DNA of 64,000 bases from Pseudisothecium myosuroides (lineage: Eukaryota; Streptophyta; Bryopsida; Hypnales; Lembophyllaceae): positions 312,501-376,500 of the forward strand of contig OX637290.1 in NCBI GenBank assembly GCA_951799445.1, read 5' to 3'. The notes under the pieces are model-generated. The model was not told the origin of the DNA. It ran no database searches and saw nothing but the letters and a program-made list of their open reading frames with translations. Shown piece after piece: positions 48,246-60,141 of the stretch (position 1 is the first letter of the stretch; the number at the start of each line of letters is the position of its first letter). The position numbers were made by a program, and so were the translations under genes.

Positions 48246-49013
48246 CCAACATTAGAGTCAGCGTGAAGAAACAAAAAAATTAATAAAAAAATTAATTAAT
48301 TAAATTAAATTTTTGTTTAACCAGCCCCCCAACCAGCCAGCCGGAAGCCAGCCAGCTGGGAGGCAGGCAGGCAGGCTTGGTGGTCCAGCAACCGATCCAG
48401 ATCGAGCTCACCCCCTTTTTGAACTCAATTTTTGGTCTTTTTTTTTTTTTTTTTTTTTTGGTTCTCTCAAACTAAACCAAAACCAAAACACAACAAAAAT
48501 GTTGGACTAACCTATTACTAGCTAGGGGAGGAGTAGGATTAGGGTTTAAATCAAAAAGGGAGAAAGGAGAAAAGAGCGGAGTACCACCATACCTGCACAC
48601 AAAATTGTTTCCTCTCACCACTCACACCTACACACAATGGAAGGAGATTAGGAAAGGAGGAGAAGAAGTAGGCGAAGGAAGGTGAGAGACGATAAATAGT
48701 GACCTAGGTTTAGGATAGGTAGGCTTTAGGAAGAAATCTTGGAAATTTGTGGTGATCGTTGAGAAGAGGATTAGGATGACACAAAGGCAAAATTGTGTAA
48801 GAGGATAGGTGGCATTTTAAAACCTCCTTGAAATTTGAGGCCATAGTGTAAGACTCATAAAAGCTTAGGTAGAATAGTACTAGTGTAGAAGGAGAGAGGA
48901 AGAAAGAAAAGAAAGGAGGAAGGGAAAGAGGGAGTTTAGATCATCAAAAATTGTAATATTTTCTAAATAAGCGGTGAGCTTGGAGAAAATTCAAAACAAA
49001 ACCCAAGACTACC

Positions 49014-49076
49014 ATGGAGCGTGAGGATGTACACGTGGACATGGACAAAGTCATTTTCGACACCGGTAGTGAAGAG
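49014..49076 (+). other. Short ATG frame followed by a consensus splice donor
   Basis: ATGGAGCGTGAGGATGTACA opens a 21-codon frame (MEREDVHVDMDKVIFDTGSE, then E) immediately followed by GTGAGT. The opposite arm has a related frame near 57180-57240. Copy 1 has an analogous ATG frame near 20100 followed by GTTTG. The recurrence suggests a leader exon of the element, but no downstream exon is recognised. Confidence 0.35.
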
Positions 49077-50484
49077 GTGAGTTTTTGATGTAATCTTTGA
49101 TGTTTCTCCCTAATTAGCATTTATTTTTCTAATCAGCCCTTAGAGCGTGATTAGCATCCGAGATTAGTGCAAATTAGAAGTTTAGATTCAAAAAGTTATA
49201 GATTAGGGATAGAGGTTTCCAAAAACATATTACACTTAAGATTTGGTCTTAAATCGACCGCGTTAGGCTAAGTTAAGCGGTAGGGGGTAGGACGGAGGAA
49301 TTTTGAGTAAAATTTCATCCAAAAAGAACCATAGACGGAAATTAGGGGTTTAGATTAGAAAGAGAATTTAGGATTAAAATTAGGGAGTAATTAGCGGTTA
49401 GAATTAGAGTCAATTTACATTTCTATTTATTAAAGTTAAAATTCTAAGATAAAAATCTAGAGTTAACTTTGGGAAGTAAAAAAGTAGAATTAATTTGGAA
49501 GTTTAACTTAGGGTGTTTAAATTTCCAGTGAAACCTTAGGGTAGTTTAGAAAAGGAAGTTAGGGTTAATTAGGAGTAAAAATCCGAATAGGAAGTAGAAA
49601 TTAAAAAAGTAAAACTTTAGACTAAATTTAGGAGGTAGAAATTACGAGTAGATTTTTGAGTTAGGAATAAAGTTAAAATTAGAAGTCAAAATCCAGAGTA
49701 AATTGTAGAAGTAAGTTTAGAAGTTAAACCCTAGAGTTAAAATTTGGAATAAAAATTAGATAGTAAAATCAAAGTTCAAAGTAGAAGTAAACGTTAGAAG
49801 TAGGATCAAACCTAGAAGTCAACACTTGGGATCAATTTGAGAAGTAAAAACCTAGAATTAAAAGTTCAAACCTAGAGTTAAAATTCAAGGATAAACATTA
49901 GAGTTAATTTAGGAGTAAAAATTTAGAGTCAAAAGTCAAAACAAAGTCAAACCGTAGAGTTAAAATTAGAAGGGTAAATTTAGAATAAAATAGGGAAGTA
50001 AAAACTTGAAGTTAAAGTCAAAACATAGAGTTAACTTTAGAAGGTAAATTTTAGAGTTAGTTTAGGAGTAAAAACTTGGAGTCAAAAGTCAAAACAAAGT
50101 CAACTTATAGCATCAAATTTTTAAGTTAAATTCTCTAATTCGTTTGGGAAGTTAAAAAACCTAGAGTACACTTAGAAGTTAAAAGTTAGAGTAAAAGTTG
50201 AAACTTTAGGGGTAGCTTTTAAAAGTAGAACTTCTAGGTGGAGTTTTAAAAACCCAAGATAGCCTTAGAGGTTCATGGAAGGAACATAGGGGTTCCCCTT
50301 TTTACGTAGTTAGGGACGTTAGAAATGACGCCAACCACCAGTCTACCCTTGACATAGAATAGATAGTTAGGGAGTTAGGATTTCACCATCACTTTGAACA
50401 TTGCAGTTCACTTGTGAGTTACTACATGCATTACTAATTATTCGCTGCCATCCACGACACTAAGGAAACGTTAGCAAAAAAGAT

Positions 50485-50502
50485 CCATTGCTTGGAAGGC
50501 AC
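50485..50502 (+). repeat. Family signature motif CCATTGCTTGGAAGGCAC
   Basis: The motif occurs here and, reverse-complemented, at 41920-41937, 50939-50956 and 52317-52334. A variant is at about 20929-20944. It is a useful tag for pieces of the LTR-type family. Confidence 0.75.
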
Positions 50503-51815
50503 AGTGGACCGCGCTCACAACACCCCCATATATTAAAAAAGTGGATAAAGGCATAGAACCTGGTCGGTGTTCGCTTTATTACCAAGGGTGGGTAATCCAG
50601 CGTCCACACAAAGTAATGTGCAAGCCCAACTAAATTTATAGCCACCTTGAATATGCACAAATTAGAGGCAAATGCAATATAGTTTTATGTGTATGCTCGA
50701 GGCTATCTCTAAAAATACAAGAGTTGTTTTTGGCTTGCAATAGAAAGCCTTCTACAACAAGAATTTTTGAAGACTTTGAGAATTTACAATGCCAAGATGC
50801 TCTATTTCCAGAGTCATCATGTATTGGCACCTTGTGCTCAAGCGTTTATTTATCCACCCTTAATAAATACACGACCACAACCAGATTTTTGGGTTTATGG
50901 TTGCTTTGGTCCTAATGGGTGCCTAACATTGGTCCATTGTGCCTTCCAAGCAATGGATCTATTCTAATTCCTAAACATGCACAAACTTACAAAAGAACCA
51001 AGAAAACTAAACCAAATTGCCCTAATTGATTTGAACTACTTAGGCTATTGTGGTTTTTGAATGGAAGTGGTTGCAATCTAATTTTAGCAATTCAAGAAGA
51101 TAGAAGATTTCATGCCACTTTCAAAAATATAAAACACTGAGCATTCCGACCTTTCCAACAAAAGATATGGATGGATGAAGTTTTAGCCTTTAGAGAGCTA
51201 CCTAAACTACATCCACTTCTTTAGACCACTTCCCTATTTCAATTCAAGATATTGAAATTTGAGCCTTAATCTTAGGTTACTAACTTCTATCTAAGATCCA
51301 AGTTTGGACTTGGTAAAGTCTTAGTTGGTTTAACTTGCTACTTCCTTGATACTAAATTTGCCGAATGACGTCTATAGTAGTTTGTTACTATTTTTAGATA
51401 TTTTAATAGTTGTTTCTTAAAGGGTTTGATTTGTTCTTTCCGAAATGCTAACTTACTTTAGATTTGACCTTTTTTTTTATCAAAAGTTGTTGATGGATGA
51501 AGTTTAATTGCTAATCGATATTTTAACCCTTGAATGAGCGCCCCAGTGCCTCAAATCTGGCCTCTCTAAATTGATAAAGGTCCAAAATGACTTTAGATCC
51601 TGGATGTACTACCAAAAAAATGTACAAGGGGGTTAGGGTGACTTTGATGCGGGCTTTGATGAGCATCATTACTGTACTACAAAGTAGAGACGAGTGCATG
51701 AATGGGAAATTTGCTTTTTGAGGAATTTCAAAATTAGAGCTTGACCGGGACTACCGGTGGTGGCCGGTTTCAGACCGTTGTGTGGGATTTGGCACGCTGT
51801 TGAGGGGGATTCTTA

Positions 51816-52170
51816 CACTAGAAGAAACCCGTGTCTTTTTTGATTTCAAACCAAAACTGCAATGTTAAAGGCAAAACATACGGTGTCTGTGGGGACATCA
51901 AGATGTCTAAGAGATGGATTACGGTTTAGGTAGAATTCCAGAGATGTTTTACATGACAATGACAAATTTGAATGAAAACAAGTTGGTGTTACCGTTAAAG
52001 TCGAGGCTTTTGATGACATATTTGATGACAAGCTGATGTCCTCAAGATCATCAGCAAAAACATCGAGAGCCACATCAGCTTTATTGAACCATTTTCATTG
52101 CGGATAATTTTTCAAAAATTACTGCAATTTTGGATAAAACATTTGCCCAAGGTAAAAAAAAGGGGATCGG
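51816..52170 (+). mobile_element. CACTA-family fragment, copy B
   Basis: It starts CACTAGAAGAAACCCGTG and parallels 23288-23640 for about 350 bp, stopping at CCAAGG in both. No opposite terminus was found. Non-coding. Confidence 0.6.
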
Positions 52171-53301
52171 GCAGTCATGGGGCAGTCTTTGAAAAAATAA
52201 ATGATGATGTGTGTGGGCGCTAGATTACCCACCCTTGGTAATAAAGCGAACACCGACCAGGTTCTATGCCTTTATCCACTTTTTAATATATGGGGGTGTT
52301 GTGAGCGCGGTCCACTGTGCCTTCCAAGCAATGGATCTTTTTTGCTAACGTTTCCTAAGTGTCGTGGATGGCAGCAAATAATTAGAATGCATGTAGCAAC
52401 TCACAAGTTAACTGCAATGCTCAGGGGTGATGGTGAAATTCTAACTCCCTAACTATCTATCCTATGTCGAGAATAGACTGGGTAGTTGGCGTCATTTCTA
52501 ACGTCCCTCACTACGTGAAAAGGGGAACCCCTATGTTCCTTCCATGAACCTCTAAGACTATCTTGGGTTTTTAAAGCTCCACTTAGAAGTTCTACTTTTA
52601 AAAGCTACCCCAAAAGTTCCAACTTCTGAATGTAACTCTAGATTTTACTTCTTTAACTTGATTCTAGATATTAACTACCGACTTCGATTCTATGTTTTGA
52701 CTTTTGACTCTAGGTTTTTACTTCTAAATCAACTTCAACTCTTAACTTCCAAGTTTTAACCTTCTAGGGTAATTCTAAGTTTCACTTTTAATTCTATGTT
52801 TTTACTTCTAAACTACTCTAAGATTTACCCTGTGGGAGTACGAAAACTTAGAATAAAGAAAAATAGCATAGGAATAGGATAGAAGTAAGGCAAAAATTGC
52901 AAAACTTTGGTAAGAAGTAAGAAATTAGATCCGGATACAGATAAATCCCAGATAGTTAGAATCCGAGATTCCAAATCCTTTAAACCGGGTTCTTTCGAGA
53001 GCAGGAACGGATCTTAAATCCGAGTTAGGTCGGATAGAAACAAGCTACGGAATAGGTATCCGACCTACGCCGCTAGGGAACCGTTACGGGAACAGACCTC
53101 TTTCCGTTTGTCGAGGGGAACAGTCGACAGCTCGACTAGTACTTAAACCGTCGCCAGACCTAATCTTCCTCATTCTTCACTTTGCTGATTGTCTTGCGCA
53201 CTTAGGTGAGAAAAAGAGTGGTGAGTTAGAGATTGCAACAGGGAGAGATGGGTGAGGTCGGTGCCGATTGCACCCGATTTAGTGGTCGGTGTTGGTGAAC
53301 T

Positions 53302-55203
53302 ATGGCAGAGTCTAGCAACCCGGTAGCGCGTCGGCCTTCCGTCACAGCTCGGATAGTTAGACCGGCTATTCCCATCGACCCAACTCACCGGAAGGAATTA
53401 GAGATAGATTTGACCAGGATGGGGTGCGTAGGTTTGATTCACCGACCATGGAATGTGAAGGACCCGGAGATGCTGGAGTAGCTGATCTCAGGGGTTCCAA
53501 ATCAATTTGAGTTGACTGTGAGAGGCCAACCCGGAGCATGGACGGCGGATGTATGGGCTGACGTATACGGGTTCGAGAAGAACGGGTCCGGATTAGGTTC
53601 TCGGGTAGAGAAGTACGGGATTGGGAAGTTCCGTAATCCGGTTATCACTAAGGACGGATACCCCGTGAGTGACTGTAAGGACGCTAGGCAGAAATGGGTG
53701 TTGGAATTTCTGATTCCGATCTTGTATCCGGAAAAGCCCACCCGAGTTACGGTTACGGTGGCCAACACTATCTTTGGGGCTTTAGAAGATAAGGTAGTCC
53801 ACTGGGGGAAAGTCCTAGCAGGTATAGTAAAGAAACTGGTGTCGCACGTAGGGAAGGGGAAGCCGAGTCTTCTCAGTTTGTATCTGTTTCACCTATACCA
53901 CCATCAGGAGGTGCTGACTGGTGAAGAGGTGGTGATTTACAACACCGGATTAGAAATAGTTAAGTATGGTCTCACGCACGAAATTCCACCGGATACTCCA
54001 ATCGAGGGAGAGGAGGAGGAAGAAGAAGAAGACGAAGACGATGAAGAAGAACAGCAGCAGCAGGACCTGGTCGACAAACGGGAGAAAAGAAGGAAGTCGA
54101 CCGATCCAAACTCGAGGGTGGAACAGTCGACCCCGGAAAAAGGAGAGCCGAGTCAGCCCCCGGGATCGGAACTACAGTCGGACTTCTTCGACGTCGGAAC
54201 GCAGTGGATGGAGGAGGCCAAGCACATGCATTTCGGGATGTCAGATATGATTCTAAGGATTGCTGCGGAGCTGAAGGTGGAGCCGGAAGATATTATAAAG
54301 GAGATCCGGCGACTACCAAACCTAGATTTGCTTCGTGAGAAGGACAAGCGGATCAAGAACTTGGAGAAGGAGAAGGATGACTTCTTGGGTCGGGTGAATT
54401 AGGCTGAGACGGATTCTGCAGCTGCCCGACAGAAGGAGTCGGAAGCTCTCCAACTCGTCCACAATTTGACCGCGTTGGTGGAGCAGCCCTCGGAAGCTGT
54501 GATCAAATCCCGACTCTTCAGCAATCAACTGAGTGGCATAGGCCACTTATCCGGGTCCAAGGTGGTAACTATCTTGGTGGACTTCCAGGCCCGGATGGAA
54601 GGAATTTTGAAGGAGATGGCGCAACTGTTGGGGCACCTCGACCCAAACAAGCCCTTGGACTTCACCCACTTTCCGGAGCTGCCCAACGGCGACTTGTTGA
54701 AGATGCCCCAGAAGCCGGGGCCAGGGATCGGTCTACAGCCATCCCCAAGACCTACTTCAAGTCAGACACGGATCCAGATGAAGGCTACTAAGTTGGGCCA
54801 TACGAGGAGTATCCAGTCGATTCCGGTAGTAGCAGGGAGTACCGTTCCGACATCCGGAACATCCGTCCGGAGCAATTTAATCCACCGGATGGGGGCCTTG
54901 TCAAACCCGGCTCGGACCAATCCGGTCGACTTTCCTCATATGTAGAAGGTATCGCCCAAGAAGAATACAACACCGATTCAGCTGGACGATTCACTAGAGA
55001 GAGAGACCAGAGTGGAGATGATCCAGAAGTCCAAGAAGGGGGAATTCACTTCCGGGGACGAGACGGCTTCGGATGACGACCCGCCGCCGGTCAAGCGGAA
55101 GATTCCAACCCGGGCTGCAACGAAGCTCACCCTACCAAAATCAAGTAGGAAGCCACCTGCAGGGCCGAGTAGCAGCTCGAAGAAATTAAAGCGAGGAAAG
55201 TAG
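53302..55203 (+). pseudogene. Gag-like 634-codon frame interrupted by three TAG codons
   Basis: An ATG at 53302 (TGA just upstream) opens a frame that runs to 55203 and is broken only by TAG at 53479, 54400 and 54943 (codons 60, 367 and 548). The order is: a globular N-terminal part (PNQFELTVRGQPGAWTADVW, WVLEFLIPILYPEKP); an acidic run of E/D then Q (54015-54065); a likely coiled coil (DLLREKDKRIKNLEKEKDDF); a proline-rich segment; and a basic tail ending KKLKRGK. No zinc knuckle, protease or polymerase is seen. I do not recognise the family; a structural or nucleic-acid-binding protein of a non-autonomous retroelement is my inference. Confidence 0.6.
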
Positions 55204-56330
55204 TTAGTTAGTATGTTTGCAATAGTTAGGATTTTGAATCTGGAGTGGATTTACCGTGCGTGGGCCCGGTTCCGGATTCGTAGGAGTAGTTGACTTTGAA
55301 CTTTCCGGATAATGCGGTTAGTTACTGATTGGTCACCTGGATTTCAGGTGTGCCCTTTTTGGCTTTTTGTTTGGGTTTTTAAGTGGAGGGCAGCTTGTTG
55401 CCCTCTCATTCCATCCTTGCCCATTTTATGTGCATTAGTTTATGTTCATATTTCCTTTTTATCTAATCTGAGCCACTAAGTGGACATTCGGATTTCTGGC
55501 TATGTGTGCGTTTTTTTGAGTCGTTTATGGAGTGTCAAAAGTGTGAGAGAGGACGGGTGAGGGGGAATCCAGATTGAGAATGAGTTGGACCTGATTTGAG
55601 CGAGTAAGTTTGTGAGGAAGCTTTACTAGACTTGTGAGTAAGGACTTGAGCGTGGTACCTTTAAATTGCCGTAACGGTGATCCGGTTCTAAGGAGTGGTG
55701 CGGATGCGAGTCCGGAATCCAGGGAGGGTTCCGAGCGGAGATAAGCGACCGCCAACGGAAAATCCCCACTCACCGGAAGGTCTGCCAACCATAGGATCAG
55801 TCTGGTAGATAGATGCACGAATCTCTCTCAGTTCCAGCTGTCTTGATCTGTCGTTGTAGTAGAAGCGGAAGGATGCAATTCTGAGTGACCTGTTTTCCGG
55901 GCAAGCTACCTGGGGAATTGTGAGGATTATTACTTTCTCTATTCTACAATAAAAACTTGGTTAGGATTGTTTTGTGTGAAGTTTTATGTAGAGAAATAGA
56001 TGTCTATGAGTGGTGCGTTCCTACCCCTCTAAAGATCAAATGCGGACACCTTGAGGGTAAAACAGGGGAGTAGAAAACTAGTCGAAGTTAAGAAGTGAGA
56101 CTCGGAATCCGGATCAAATCAGAAATTGGAAAGGGATAGATCCGAATTGGAATCCGGAAGAACATTGTGTCAGAAATAGGAAAAGAAAGAGGTGTCGCTT
56201 GGGTTTTGTTGTTTTGATTACGACCCGGATACTCCTTAGCTTGCTGAAACATACTAGAATCTCCTGGGACAATATTTCGTGTTATCTTATCATCTTTTTG
56301 GTGTTAAGGATACTTACGCCTAGATTGCGC
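55204..56330. other. 3' non-coding part of the 3.5-kb element
   Basis: A repeated CACCTG/CAGGTG pair near 55337-55352 forms a small hairpin. The minus-strand frame at 55525-55818 has no supporting feature. Confidence 0.4.
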
Positions 56331-57680
56331 GTACGACATACCCTCTAAATCTAACTTTAACTTTTCACTTTTTACTGTAGATTTTCACTCCTAATTTAAC
56401 TCTAGGTTTTTACTTCCAACCTACTCTAGAAATTTACCTTCTATATATAACTCTAAGTTTTTGACTTTTAATTCTAAATTTTTACTTCTAAAATTAATCC
56501 CAAATTTTAACCTTTAGGTTTGACTCTACGTTTTCACTTTGACTCTAGATTTTTTCTACTTCCAAATTTAATCCTATTGTTTTAATCCTAGAATTAACTC
56601 TAAATGTTATCCTCCTAAATTTAATTCCAACTTTTAACTCTAGGGTTTAACTTCGAAACTTATTTCCACAATTTACTCTAAGTTTTGACTTCTAATTTTA
56701 ACTCTATTTCTAACTAAAAAAAAATCTACTTCCTGAGTTGATTCTACTTTTGACTTCCACTTCCTACTCTACTTTTTACTTTCCAAAGTTAACTCCAGAT
56801 TTTGACTTTGGAATTTAACTTTCCTAATCAAAAATCTTAATTTAACTCTAGGTTTCTAACCGTTAATTGATCCCTAATTTTAATCCTAAATTCTCCTTCT
56901 AATCTAATCCTAATTTCCGTCCATTGTTCCTTGTGGATCAGATTTAATCAAAATTCCTCCGTTCTACCCCCTACCGCTTGACTTAGCCTATCGCGGTCGA
57001 TTTAAAGCCAAATCCTAAGTGTAATATGTTTTTGAAAACCTCTATTCCTAATCTATAACTTTTTGAATCTAAACTTCTAATTTGCACTAATCTCGGATGC
57101 TAATCACGCTCTAAGGGCTGATTAGGAAAATAAATGCTAATTAGGGAGAAACATCAAAGATTAAATCAAAAACTCACCTCTTCGCTACCAGTTTCAAAAA
57201 TGACTTCGTCCACGTCCTCGTATACATCCTCACGCTCCATGGCAATTCTTTGTTTTTTGTTTGACTTTTTCCAAGCTCACCGCTTAATTTGAAAAAATGT
57301 TAAACCCTTGCAATCTAACTTCCTTCTTTCTATTCCTCCTTCTTTTTCTTTCTTCTTCTCTCCTTCTACACTAGTACTATTCCACCTAAGCTTTTATGAG
57401 TCTTACACTATGGTTTCAAACTCTAAGGAGGTTTTTAAGAGGCCAACTATCCTCTTACACAATTTTGCCTTTGTGTCATCCTAATCTTCCTCCCAACGGT
57501 CACCACAAATTCTCAAGATTTCCTTCCCTAAGTCTACCTAAGCTTAGGCCTAGGTCACTATTTATTGTCTCTCTCTTTTTTTGTTCTCTACTTCATCTTC
57601 TTCTTTCTAATCTCCCTCCATTGCTCGTATGTGTATTTGGTTGGTTAGAGTGGAGTTTGCAAGTGTGTGTGCAGGTGTGA

Positions 57681-58330
57681 CATGGAGGTTGCAAGTATGT
57701 GTGTAGGTGTGATGTGGAGGCGTTGACTCTCTTTCTTCCCCTCCCTTTGTTCGTTTAGTCACAACTTGGGAGTTTTGGAATTTTGACCTTGGGTCCCCAC
57801 TAGGTTCAACTGGTTTTCTAAACTAGATCTATAACTAAGTTTCTAACTAGATGCCATATTTAACTACTTTTGGAATTTACAGGGAATTCTGGACTTTGTG
57901 AAGGTCCTGTCCATTGGGAGATCTTCCCGATGGTATGTACAATGAGTCCGTAATGCCGTTCAAAGGCGATTTAAATCGCTTTGGGATGCTAAGTGGTCTG
58001 GAGATTTCCCGATGCAAGGAAATATACTCCTTCGGGATAGAGTGTTCGAACAAATCAATGAATTTGAGATGATGTCAACTCCGACATTTGCTGTAAGCGG
58101 TACATTTGTATCCGGGGTTGCATTAATATGCGACATCACAGATCGGGAGAGCTCAGAAGATACTTCCCAAAGTATCACATAACACAAAAGAATGGATGAA
58201 GCAACATAATGCAATTACAGACATTTGGTAAGGTGTAATCACAGTCAGATAGAAAAGGTGGATTCACCACTTATATAATCATTTGGATGCAACAAACAGG
58301 TGATAAATAACCCAGCTAGTCCACTTCCAA
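57681..58330. other. Spacer with first copies of the palindromic motif
   Basis: Weak copies of the GGGATC-centred palindrome occur at 57913-57931 (TTGGGAGATCTTCCCGA) and 57999-58014. No gene was identified. Confidence 0.45.
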
Positions 58331-58813
58331 CTACATGTTTTTTGGGGCCCTAGACCAATCAAAAGGCGGTGCTATAATGTGCGGACGATCTAACTCTACA
58401 GTATCTACATCATCCCTCACATGCAACGCCAGTCGAAGCAAGTGCAGATGTGCCCAATCAAGAGGATCTAGGACAAGCATTACAACACTGTTATTCAAGA
58501 GTACCCTGCGCGTCCAAGGAATGTTCAAGACAATCTTCAGAATTGCACGACGATGGGGATACACCTGGTTCTTCCGTGGATTGTCAAACCCGGCAAAAAA
58601 TAGAAACCTTGACAGAATTTCCGGCGATAGAATACGTCGAAGAAGAGCGGCCAGTGTTGAAGGTTGCATTGCGGACCACAAACCACAGTGAATTTCTTGA
58701 ACGAAATGTCGGAGAAGACCACGGAAGCCGGGCCGAATTTCGATATTCTGTGGGAGATCCGCCACACCGCCCTTCACGTAGAGATCCCCTATTAGTACTA
58801 AGAGCATCGCCTT
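58331..58813 (-). pseudogene. Degenerate paralogue of the FCP1-like last exon
   Basis: A splice acceptor (ggtctttgcag) ends at 58814 and the frame runs to TAG at 58331. The translation aligns with the last exon of the gene at 60142-63445: MLLVLIGDLYVKG sits where that gene has VVLDLNGVLIHK, and IRPGFRGLLRHFV plus GLWSAMQPSTLAALLRRIL matches LRPNVGQLLDFV plus FWSSMTPANVTKVLNQML. The catalytic aspartates are gone: the first motif is disrupted and no D-D pair remains near the C-terminus (VVMLVLDPLDWAHLHLL). No upstream exon equivalent to exons 1-3 was found. It is either a dead copy or a non-catalytic derivative. Confidence 0.55.
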
Positions 58814-60141
58814 CTGCAAAGACCAAGTAAGCCTCAGCACGCAGACATGTACATACAGAAAACGACGTCAATTGATCGTGAGATCCCCCGACCAATATGC
58901 AATACAACAGAACCGCTAATTGAAAATACGCATGGGTAGTTTTTTGAAGAACAACGACTGAATGTCTTATTTGCTGCATAGTGCAAGGAAATTAGCAATA
59001 CTTCTACGATGTCACTGCAGCCCAGAATACAGCACTAACAAGGGATGCAGATTTAGAATTCGCGTCAAATACAAAAAAAGGTTTAGGGTGACATACTAGA
59101 AGACCGAAAATACTCGAGCAAAGGAAGTTACGCAGCAGAAATTCAATTGCATTCGATTGAAGCAACAAAAATGGACATTACATAATCCGCCTAAGACTAA
59201 TAATTTGATGCAAGGGAAAATGATCGTGAGATCTTCCGATTACAGAGGACAGAATTATCAATTTCAAATCTGTACTTCAGCAAACCAGAACTGCAGGAGA
59301 ACTCCCAAACAAACAGTAGAAGCACAACTACAACTTCACTGTCATCCACAAGTACAAAAACAATATCACGAGACAATACAAGGATGGAAACGACATTTCA
59401 ATGTTCACACGTCACGTCGTATCGTGCGATCTCCTGATGAAGCTTGCCGCGCAAGATGATGACGCCCAGTGTTAAAATCTAATGAATTGTTCAAAAAATT
59501 CCACTCTTCCGAGTAATATGATAAACAATTTCAGAACCAAATTTAGATTAATGCTGCGAACGAAGAGTAAGAAAACAATTCTAAGTGAGGGTCATGCACC
59601 GGAAATACATTCACATTAGATTTAAAAGACAAGGATAAATGCCTAGAACAGTCTGATCTACCGATAGAATCCACTTCCACGGTATACCATTAGATCTCTA
59701 GATGTGCATGCACGCGGATTAATAGTCAAGGTCGAGGTGATCCCTTCAAACTCATAATTATCTTAATCAAAGGCATTTAGGAAAAATAATTTATTTTCAC
59801 ATTTACTACGAGGCTGAATCAATGCCTCCTACAAACAAAGAATGTCCAGTATTTCGAAAATGCATTTACAATATTTACAGTATGTTCAAGAGTTTTAAGC
59901 TACAAGCAATAATATGCACGCCATAAAGAGATCGTGAGATATCATGATGAAGTCCGTCGAGGAAGAAAAACCAAAACTAAACTACTGCCCTCAAAATGTC
60001 AGAGCCCGGTCTGGTCCACGGGACCGCCGGTGGCAGACCATTGTGGAGCGGATGCTTCTTGACATACGCCAGCACAACTTCCTATGACTTAAACAGACCT
60101 GCGAGCCAAGGACTGAGCACCCCCACAAGGTATTGCTCTTT
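58814..60141. other. Downstream spacer with palindromic motifs
   Basis: Contains clear motif copies at 58875-58890, 59224-59239, 59422-59437 and 59932-59947. Short frames here have no recognisable domains. The 3' UTR of the upstream gene probably occupies the right edge. Confidence 0.45.

Larger units (their letters stand above)
46240..48560 (+). mobile_element. LTR-type element, copy 4 (plus orientation, 5' truncated)
   Basis: It starts head-to-head with copy 3, lacking about the first 480 bp of the shared sequence: ATTCGCCAAGATTCC at 46255 aligns with the complement near 45740. It carries the TATA box at 47068, (CT)n near 47304, a T30 tract near 47470, repeated GGCGAAGCTTTGA-type units (47540-47870) and a 28-29-bp minisatellite near 48067. 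No coding domains. Confidence 0.55.
52831..56338 (+). mobile_element. 3.5-kb insertion with TG...CA ends and 5-bp target duplication
   Basis: It begins TGTGGGAGTACG and ends CGTACGACA. TACCC flanks both sides (52826-52830 and 56339-56343). The left arm of the surrounding inverted repeat provides the unoccupied site near 50042 (complement reads ATTTACC directly joined to TTCTAAA). TG..CA ends and a 5-bp duplication point to integrase-mediated insertion. No direct LTR pair was found by eye. The only coding region is the frame at 53302-55203. Base composition is richer in GC than the host arm. Confidence 0.75.
48590..57680. repeat. Long inverted repeat with arms of about 2 kb
   Basis: The left arm is 48590-50590. 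The right arm is 52217-52830 plus 56339-57680, separated by a 3.5-kb insertion. Matching points include the ATGGAGCGTGAGGATGTA region (49014) with its complement near 57240, the 'gatgctaatcacgctctaag' block near 57115 with 49145, and the motif at 50485-50502 with 52317-52334. Arms are diverged (perhaps 80-90% by eye). The centre (50590-52217) has another LTR-family piece and a CACTA fragment. It probably arose from two copies of the LTR-type family in opposite orientation. Confidence 0.8.
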
